A program made the translations under genes and the position numbers. 9,802 nt of DNA from Paracoccaceae bacterium (lineage in GTDB: Bacteria; Pseudomonadota; Alphaproteobacteria; Rhodobacterales; Rhodobacteraceae): assembly GCA_024304875.1 (NCBI GenBank), contig JAMWZF010000093.1, forward strand, positions 1 to 9,802. The letters run 5' to 3'. The notes under the pieces were generated by a model. The model was not told the DNA's origin and did not search any database. It saw only the letters and a list, made by a program, of their open reading frames with translations. Positions 6,156 to 9,802 of the stretch are shown piece by piece (within the stretch, counting starts at the first letter, position 1; the number at the start of each line of letters is the position of its first letter).

Positions 6156-6974
6156 GTGCCGGGAGCACGTGACGTGGAAAGTTTTGCCAAATTAGGGCGT
6201 CTTTGGTCCGAGTACGGGTTCAGAAAGGATTGCTTCCGGATCAAATATGAAGGAAAGAGATATAGAATTCCATTGAGGGGCCAAAAAGATCATATCATTG
6301 ATCAGATGCGGCGCCGAAAGAGTTTTTACGAAGTCGATCTTCTTTCTCTCTTGAATGACATACTGGATGATATTCCGGGCGCCGCGATCGACATTGGTGC
6401 CAATATTGGAAACCACTCCCTCTTTTTCGCAGGAGTTCTGAACCGGGAAACTGTCTCCTTCGAGCCAGTGCCGGCCAACAGCGAGATCCTTGAGCGTGTC
6501 ATGCAGCTCAATAATCTGAGCGACAGGGTTTGCATGTTTCCATTTGCTGTCGGGGACTCGGAAAGGACGGTTCGTCTTGGTGTCCTGGATGAAGCCAATC
6601 CGGGTATGTACTCAACAACGGTTCACGGTGGAGAGATCGAAGCAAGGCAAGTGACGCTCGACCAGATGATTGATGATCTCCCATCCAGGATTGCCCTCGT
6701 CAAGATTGATGTGGAGGGTGTCGAAGAGGCTGTTCTGGCCGGCGCCAAAAGACTTCTCGCCGAGCGCAGACCTGTCGTGGCTGTGGAAATCCAGACGACA
6801 GAGTCATTCGACGCATGCTCTGATCTCTTGATGCGGTGTGGTATCTATCCTCGTCACCTGAGATGCGCGACGCCTACTGTCGTGTTTGAGCCTGCTCACT
6901 CGCCCGAGACCACCTTGGTCGGTGAGATCCGGAGGAAAATCGAAGAATTTCAAAGGTCCGCTGGCACATCATGA
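6156..6974 (+). CDS. FkbM family SAM-dependent methyltransferase
   Basis: FkbM-type enzymes (Methyltransf_21) transfer a methyl group from S-adenosylmethionine, usually to a hydroxyl of a sugar or polyketide, and in bacteria they often sit in surface polysaccharide loci. The 272-residue product has the SAM-binding loop AIDIGANIGNHS (Asp79, Gly81, Gly85), the acidic residue Glu103 in VSFEPVPAN at the end of strand 2, and the family C-terminal block LVKIDVEGVE (181-190) followed by AVLAGA and PVVAVEIQ. The N-terminal 60 residues are basic. The start is uncertain: GTG at 6156 has little ribosome site before it, while GTG at 6174 has GGGAG eight bases upstream, and an in-frame TGA at 6141 blocks anything longer. 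Its TGA overlaps the next ATG (ATGA). Low G+C and foreign codon use mark it as acquired. The substrate is unknown. Confidence 0.9.
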   Translation: MPGARDVESFAKLGRLWSEYGFRKDCFRIKYEGKRYRIPLRGQKDHIIDQMRRRKSFYEVDLLSLLNDILDDIPGAAIDIGANIGNHSLFFAGVLNRETVSFEPVPANSEILERVMQLNNLSDRVCMFPFAVGDSERTVRLGVLDEANPGMYSTTVHGGEIEARQVTLDQMIDDLPSRIALVKIDVEGVEEAVLAGAKRLLAERRPVVAVEIQTTESFDACSDLLMRCGIYPRHLRCATPTVVFEPAHSPETTLVGEIRRKIEEFQRSAGTS

Positions 6975-7723
6975 TCGTTGGAAATCTGGCAACCTACCCG
7001 CCGCGCCGCGAAACGCTTTTGTCGGCAGTAACCGCTGTCAGTTCGCAGGTGGATGTTCTCCATGTTATACTGAACGAATACGAGGATACGCTACCTGAAT
7101 TGGACGAAATTGATAGCGTGATTCAGATACTGCCTCAGGAAGACACGAAGGACGTCGGCAAGTTCCTTCCTGAAGTATTTGAGGCCAAGTATGTACTTTT
7201 GTTCGATGATGATCTGATCTACCCCGGTGACTATGTTTCCCACACGGTGGCGCTGTTCGAGAGCCTTGGGCCGACTTCATGCGCTGCGGGCTACCACGGC
7301 GTCATATATGAGAAACCTGCCCGGTCTTGGTTTGAATTCTTGAGCTGGCGGAGCAATGAAAGAAAAGATCTGACCTGGCGCCGGAAAGTTCTGCATTACA
7401 AATCAGCTCTCGATAAGGCATTGATCGTTGATCAGATTGGAACTGGCACCGCGATAGTAAGAGGGAGCGATTTTCCCGCGTATGATTTCATGGTGGGGAG
7501 TCAGAAGTTTGTTGATGTGCGATTTGCATTATGGTGCTACATGAAGGAAATAAGACAGGTCGCACTTCCAAAGCCAGAGGGTTGGCTTTGTTCCCGAACT
7601 TTCGAAGATACCATCTATCACAATTTTACCAAGACTAATCCCCATCACGTGAATCTTGAGATATCCAAGTTTGCTCTGAGGCGAGATGCCATTGGAGAGG
7701 AAATTGAACTTCTTGATGCATAG
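6971..7723 (+). CDS. GT-A-type glycosyltransferase-like protein
   Basis: The 250-residue product looks like a small soluble GT-A fold glycosyltransferase related to GT2-type enzymes of capsule and lipopolysaccharide loci. The N-terminus (VGNLATYPPRRETLLSAVTA) fits the first strand and helix of that fold. VLHVILNEYED is a second strand, and VLLFDDDLIYPGDYV has the DxD-type metal and sugar-nucleotide motif at Asp79-81. The segments GYHGVIYE (108-114), GTGTAIVRGSDF (157-168) and FVDVRFALWCY (Asp182) suit the acceptor side. There is no signal peptide or membrane helix, so it should act in the cytoplasm. The start overlaps the methyltransferase stop by ATGA, implying coupled translation and a joint job, such as adding a sugar that the partner methylates. 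Donor, acceptor and exact GT family are not determinable; no other glycan gene is present in the window. Confidence 0.75.
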   Translation: MIVGNLATYPPRRETLLSAVTAVSSQVDVLHVILNEYEDTLPELDEIDSVIQILPQEDTKDVGKFLPEVFEAKYVLLFDDDLIYPGDYVSHTVALFESLGPTSCAAGYHGVIYEKPARSWFEFLSWRSNERKDLTWRRKVLHYKSALDKALIVDQIGTGTAIVRGSDFPAYDFMVGSQKFVDVRFALWCYMKEIRQVALPKPEGWLCSRTFEDTIYHNFTKTNPHHVNLEISKFALRRDAIGEEIELLDA

Positions 7724-7731
7724 TCTATACT
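7704..7731 (+). promoter_or_regulatory. Candidate sigma70 promoter at the cassette's 3' end, upstream of the lipoprotein gene and sdhB
   Basis: TTGAAC (7704-7709) and TATACT (7726-7731) are 16 bp apart. They match consensus at four of six and five of six bases, the best -10 seen in the window. The -35 and spacer lie in the last codons of the glycosyltransferase gene and transcription would start near 7738. It would drive the lipoprotein gene at 7778 and sdhB, possibly compensating for an operon split by the cassette. AT-rich sequence raises the chance of a random match. Confidence 0.4.
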
Positions 7732-7759
7732 TGTTTCTGTTTTACACAGGTACCAGATC

Positions 7760-7773
7760 GAAACAAAAGGAAG
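7760..7773 (+). repeat. Right copy of the imperfect direct repeat bracketing the cassette
   Basis: GAAACAAAAGGAAG matches the copy at 6056-6070 except for one missing base and one substitution. It ends in the ribosome binding site of the lipoprotein gene at 7778. If the repeat is a duplication, the pre-insertion order was the 92-aa lipoprotein gene, one such leader, then the 105-aa lipoprotein gene. Confidence 0.4.
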
Positions 7774-7777
7774 CACC

Positions 7778-8095
7778 ATGATGCGTACCGCCGCCCTTCT
7801 GACCGCCGCCACCCTCGGCCTTGCCGCCTGCAACACCGCCACGGTGGATGAGGTCGCGGGACCGGTCTCCAAGGCTGCCGCCCGCGCCGTCGTCGGCCCC
7901 ATCGTGCAGGACCAGGTGCCGGGCGAGGTCGGTGCCGCCCTGACCGAATGCATTCTCGACAATGCAAGCCAGGCAGAACTGATCCAGATCTCCGCCGCCA
8001 ACGCCGGGGTTCCGGGTGATACGGTCGTTCTGCTGGTCTCCGACATCCTCGGCCGGCAGGAAACCGTCGCCTGCGCCACCACAAGTCTGACCTGA
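7778..8095 (+). CDS. Small lipoprotein upstream of sdhB (hypothetical, paralog of the 98-aa protein)
   Basis: This 105-residue product is a predicted lipoprotein: a short signal ends in L15-A-A-C18, with Asn19 next to the lipidated Cys. The mature part contains a helix-prone region and two cysteines, Cys58 and Cys99. From Cys58 the pattern C-x-L-D-x2-S-x2-E-L, then a V-x4-S-D stretch and V-x-C, parallels the 98-residue protein at 5486-5782, whose cysteines are 38 rather than 41 residues apart. The two therefore look like diverged duplicates, one soluble in the periplasm and one membrane-anchored. Function is unknown. A GGAAG ribosome site precedes an ATGATG, so the start could be either Met. 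Codon use returns to the GC-rich host pattern here. sdhB follows 19 bp after the stop codon. Confidence 0.82.
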   Translation: MMRTAALLTAATLGLAACNTATVDEVAGPVSKAAARAVVGPIVQDQVPGEVGAALTECILDNASQAELIQISAANAGVPGDTVVLLVSDILGRQETVACATTSLT

Positions 8096-8114
8096 GTCGG
8101 AAGGAGCCTTAGAC

Positions 8115-8909
8115 ATGGTCCAGTTTCGCCTGCCCAAGAACAGCCGGATGACCACCGGCAAGACGTGGCCCAAGCCCGAGGGCGCGACCAACCTGCGCAC
8201 GGTCAAGATCTACCGCTGGAACCCCGACGACGGAAAGAACCCGCGGGTCGATACCTATTTCGTCGACATGGATACCTGCGGGCCGATGGTCCTGGACATC
8301 CTGATCAAGATCAAGAACGAGATCGACCCCACCCTGACCTTCCGCCGGTCCTGCCGCGAAGGGATCTGCGGGTCCTGCGCGATGAACATCGGCGGCACCA
8401 AGATGGGCGGGATCAACACCCTCGCCTGCATCTACGGCCATGACGAGATCGAGGGCGACATCGCCATCTATCCGCTGCCGCACATGCCCGTGGTCAAGGA
8501 CCTGATCCCGGACCTGACGCATTTCTACGCCCAGCACGCCTCCATCATGCCCTGGCTCGAGACCAAGACGAACCGGCCCGCGAAGGAGTGGAAGCAGTCC
8601 ATCGAGGACCGCAAGAAGCTCGACGGTCTCTACGAATGCGTGATGTGCGCCTCCTGCTCGACCGCCTGCCCGTCCTACTGGTGGAACGGCGACCGCTACC
8701 TCGGCCCCGCCGCCCTGCTGCACGCCTACCGCTGGATCATCGACAGCCGGGACGAGGCGACGGGCGAGCGGCTGGACGACCTTGAGGATCCGTTCAAGCT
8801 GTATCGCTGCCACACGATCATGAACTGCGCCAAGACCTGCCCCAAGGGGCTGAACCCGGCCAAGGCGATCCAGAACATCAAGAAGATGATGGTCGAACGG
8901 GTGGTCTGA
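8115..8909 (+). CDS. sdhB: Succinate dehydrogenase iron-sulfur subunit
   Basis: SdhB carries electrons from the SdhA flavin to quinone through three iron-sulfur centres. The 264-residue product has the [2Fe-2S] cysteines 80, 85, 88 and 105. The second domain has Cys175, 178 and 181 (CVMCASC) with Cys242 for [4Fe-4S], and Cys185, 232 and 238 for [3Fe-4S]. PSYWWN (186-191) holds the Trp that lines the quinone site. The interval Cys88-Cys105 is 17, against 12 in E. coli numbering (63 to 75): NIGGTKMGGINTLAC seems to carry five extra residues, and the total is about five longer than the roughly 259 residues I recall for relatives. The C-terminus GLNPAKAIQNIKKMMVER is normal. The start has a strong AAGGAG ribosome site nine bases before the ATG. 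It ends the operon and is followed by a hairpin. Confidence 0.97.
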   Translation: MVQFRLPKNSRMTTGKTWPKPEGATNLRTVKIYRWNPDDGKNPRVDTYFVDMDTCGPMVLDILIKIKNEIDPTLTFRRSCREGICGSCAMNIGGTKMGGINTLACIYGHDEIEGDIAIYPLPHMPVVKDLIPDLTHFYAQHASIMPWLETKTNRPAKEWKQSIEDRKKLDGLYECVMCASCSTACPSYWWNGDRYLGPAALLHAYRWIIDSRDEATGERLDDLEDPFKLYRCHTIMNCAKTCPKGLNPAKAIQNIKKMMVERVV

Positions 8910-8919
8910 CCGGTCAGGA

Positions 8920-8936
8920 CGGGGCGCACTGCCCCG
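8920..8936 (+). terminator. Probable terminator hairpin after sdhB
   Basis: CGGGGC (8920-8925) pairs with GCCCCG (8931-8936) around a GCACT loop, starting 11 bases after the sdhB stop. The stem is short and GC-rich, but the downstream sequence (CTCGCTCTG) is only mildly T-rich, so termination may be partial or need Rho. A perfect palindrome, TGACCGGTCA (8907-8916), overlaps the stop codon, and a similar one, TCACCGGTGA, lies at 8968-8977. Confidence 0.5.
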
Positions 8937-9027
8937 CTCGCTCTGCGCAGGCCGCGCTGCCAGGCGGTCACCGGTGAGGGGGCGTCGCACGTGTCACTCG
9001 AACCGATGGCGCGACACGGCCGATCCC

Positions 9028-9068
9028 CGCCTTCGGCCCCCCGAGGTATTTGGGGCGAAAAGAGGAGG
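9028..9068 (+). repeat. Probable interspersed extragenic element (GGTATTTGGGGCGAAAAGAGG type)
   Basis: A C-rich block is followed by GAGGTATTTGGGGCGAAAAG and AGGAGG. The layout of a GC-rich block, then a G-rich core around TATTTGG, then a purine-rich AAAAGAGGAGG end resembles a short extragenic element that I recall as scattered between genes in Rhodobacterales. Only one copy is in this window, so repetition cannot be shown. GCCCC (9036-9040) can pair with GGGGC (9052-9056). Its purine end forms the ribosome binding site of the next gene. Confidence 0.4.
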
Positions 9069-9076
9069 GGGGCCAT

Positions 9077-9793
9077 TTGATCGAACCGTTGCCGGGAGCC
9101 CTGCTGCTGGCCACCCTGGCCGGCCTGTCCGTGCCCGTGGGCGCCTGGCTCGGCCGGCGTGAGAGCCTGTTTCCCGGCTGGCTGACCGAGGAGTTCCGCC
9201 ACACCGTCATCGCCTTCGGCGGCGGCGCTCTCTTCGCGGCCGTGGCGCTCGTGCTGATCCCCGAGGGGGCGGCCGACCTTCCGGGCTGGGCCGCGTTTGC
9301 CGCCTTCGTGGCCGGCGGGGTCGCCTTTTTCGCGGTGGACCGGGCCCTGGCCCGGCGGGGCGGTCACGGATCCCAGTTCATGGCGATGTTGCTGGATTAC
9401 CTGCCCGAGGCCATGGCCCTCGGCGCGCTTATGGCCGAGGCCTCGTCCGTCGCGATCCTGATGGCCGTGCTCATCACCCTCCAGAACCTGCCCGAATCCT
9501 TCAACGCCTACCGCGAGATGGAGGCGCCGGGGCAGACCCGGGGGACGATCCTCTGGCTCTTCGTGCTGGCGGTGCCGCTGGGCACGGCCTCTGCTCTGGT
9601 CGGGCACCTCTACTTGACCGAGATGAAGGCCCTGCTGGGGGGCATCCTTCTCTTCGCCGCGGGCGGGATCGTGTATCTGGTGTTCGAGGATGTCGCCCCG
9701 CAGGTCCGGCTCGAGAAGTCCCACCGTCCCCCTCTGGGCGCGGTGGCCGGCTTCGCCCTCGGCCTCGCTGGGTTCCTTGCCACCGGGGGCTGA
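9077..9793 (+). CDS. ZIP-like divalent metal transporter family membrane protein
   Basis: The 238-residue product has eight hydrophobic helices, as in ZIP zinc/iron transporters, which bring divalent metals into the cytoplasm. TM2 reads AFGGGALFAAVALVLIPEGA, matching the usual G-rich, LxPE-ending helix. TM4 (MLLDYLPEAMALGALM) and TM5 (LITLQNLPESFNAY) correspond to the metal-binding helices, but the family's HNxPEG and HExPxE motifs are replaced by DYLPEA and QNLPES, so both key histidines are missing. Metal choice is therefore unclear, and a non-zinc transporter or a divergent ZIP-like protein is possible. A TTG start at 9077 is chosen because AGAGGAGGGG lies seven to sixteen bases upstream; another TTG at 9050 would put that ribosome site inside the gene. 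The C-terminus is complete. It follows sdhB by 167 bp and is probably transcribed separately or by read-through. Confidence 0.78.
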   Translation: MIEPLPGALLLATLAGLSVPVGAWLGRRESLFPGWLTEEFRHTVIAFGGGALFAAVALVLIPEGAADLPGWAAFAAFVAGGVAFFAVDRALARRGGHGSQFMAMLLDYLPEAMALGALMAEASSVAILMAVLITLQNLPESFNAYREMEAPGQTRGTILWLFVLAVPLGTASALVGHLYLTEMKALLGGILLFAAGGIVYLVFEDVAPQVRLEKSHRPPLGAVAGFALGLAGFLATGG

Positions 9794-9802
9794 CGGGGCC
9801 GG

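Larger units (their letters stand above)
6058..7759 (+). other. Low-GC two-gene cassette (FkbM methyltransferase plus glycosyltransferase) inserted in the sdh operon
   Basis: Base composition and codon use change sharply here. Hand counts give 20 G+C of 60 at 6241-6300, 30 of 60 at 6661-6720 and 23 of 60 at 7501-7560, against 39 of 60 in sdhA at 4681-4740. Third positions become A/T-rich and codons such as AGA, ATA and TTA appear. The two genes inside have surface-glycan rather than respiratory functions, while the genes on either side are sdh-linked small exported proteins. I see no transposase, integrase, tRNA or terminal inverted repeats. An imperfect direct repeat lies at both ends. Horizontal acquisition is the simplest reading; the exact ends are uncertain by some tens of bases. 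Confidence 0.75.

Noticed and set aside
8726..9724. Minus-strand reading frame of 332 codons opposite sdhB and the ZIP-like gene
   Set aside because: It is composed of low-complexity G/R/H-rich translation and lies opposite clear coding genes.
1..9802. tRNA, rRNA, CRISPR arrays, transposases or integrases
   Set aside because: I looked for tRNA-like arms, regularly spaced repeats and recombinase motifs on both strands and saw none.

Overview
The window looks like chromosomal DNA from a high-GC alphaproteobacterium, most likely a member of the Rhodobacterales (Roseobacter/Paracoccus-type). The grounds are the DUF1013/TrcR protein, the DUF1194 protein, a succinate dehydrogenase locus ordered sdhC-sdhD-sdhA-small genes-sdhB with alphaproteobacterial-type subunits, a TTAA-N7-TTAA CtrA-type box, and strongly G/C-biased third codon positions everywhere except 6.06-7.76 kb.

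Layout. Positions 1-1105 (minus strand) hold the 5' part of a trehalose-6-phosphate phosphatase gene (otsB), cut by the window edge, preceded by trcR, a cell-cycle and RNA polymerase-associated regulator. A 137-bp divergent intergenic region separates trcR from a secreted RNase T2 gene (1243-1887, plus). Next comes a secreted DUF1194/von Willebrand A-like protein (2014-2703) behind a CtrA-type box. A strong hairpin built from two GTGATCAC palindromes and a candidate sigma70 promoter then precede the succinate dehydrogenase (complex II) operon: sdhC (2898), sdhD (3299), sdhA (3681), a small periplasmic protein (5486), a small lipoprotein (5779), an inserted two-gene cassette (about 6058-7759), a second small lipoprotein (7778) and sdhB (8115-8909). 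The window ends with a ZIP-like membrane protein (9077-9793) started by TTG.

The most notable feature is the cassette inside the sdh operon. It encodes an FkbM-family methyltransferase and a GT-A-type glycosyltransferase-like protein, coupled by an ATGA overlap. Its base composition is clearly lower in G+C (20/60, 30/60 and 23/60 in three hand-counted lines, against 39/60 in an sdhA line). It is bracketed by an imperfect 14-15-bp direct repeat around the Shine-Dalgarno regions. Its 5' end has a 21-codon leader ORF in the same frame as fkbM that ends at TGA, and its 3' end carries a good sigma70-like promoter candidate that could restore expression of sdhB. No transposase or integrase is visible.

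The cassette is flanked by two small exported proteins that appear to be distant paralogs (shared C-x-L-x3-S-x2-E pattern and a second downstream Cys). With the 92-aa lipoprotein they form a set of exported small proteins sitting between the flavoprotein and iron-sulfur subunits of complex II. SdhB has a 17-residue interval between the third and fourth [2Fe-2S] cysteines where about 12 is usual.
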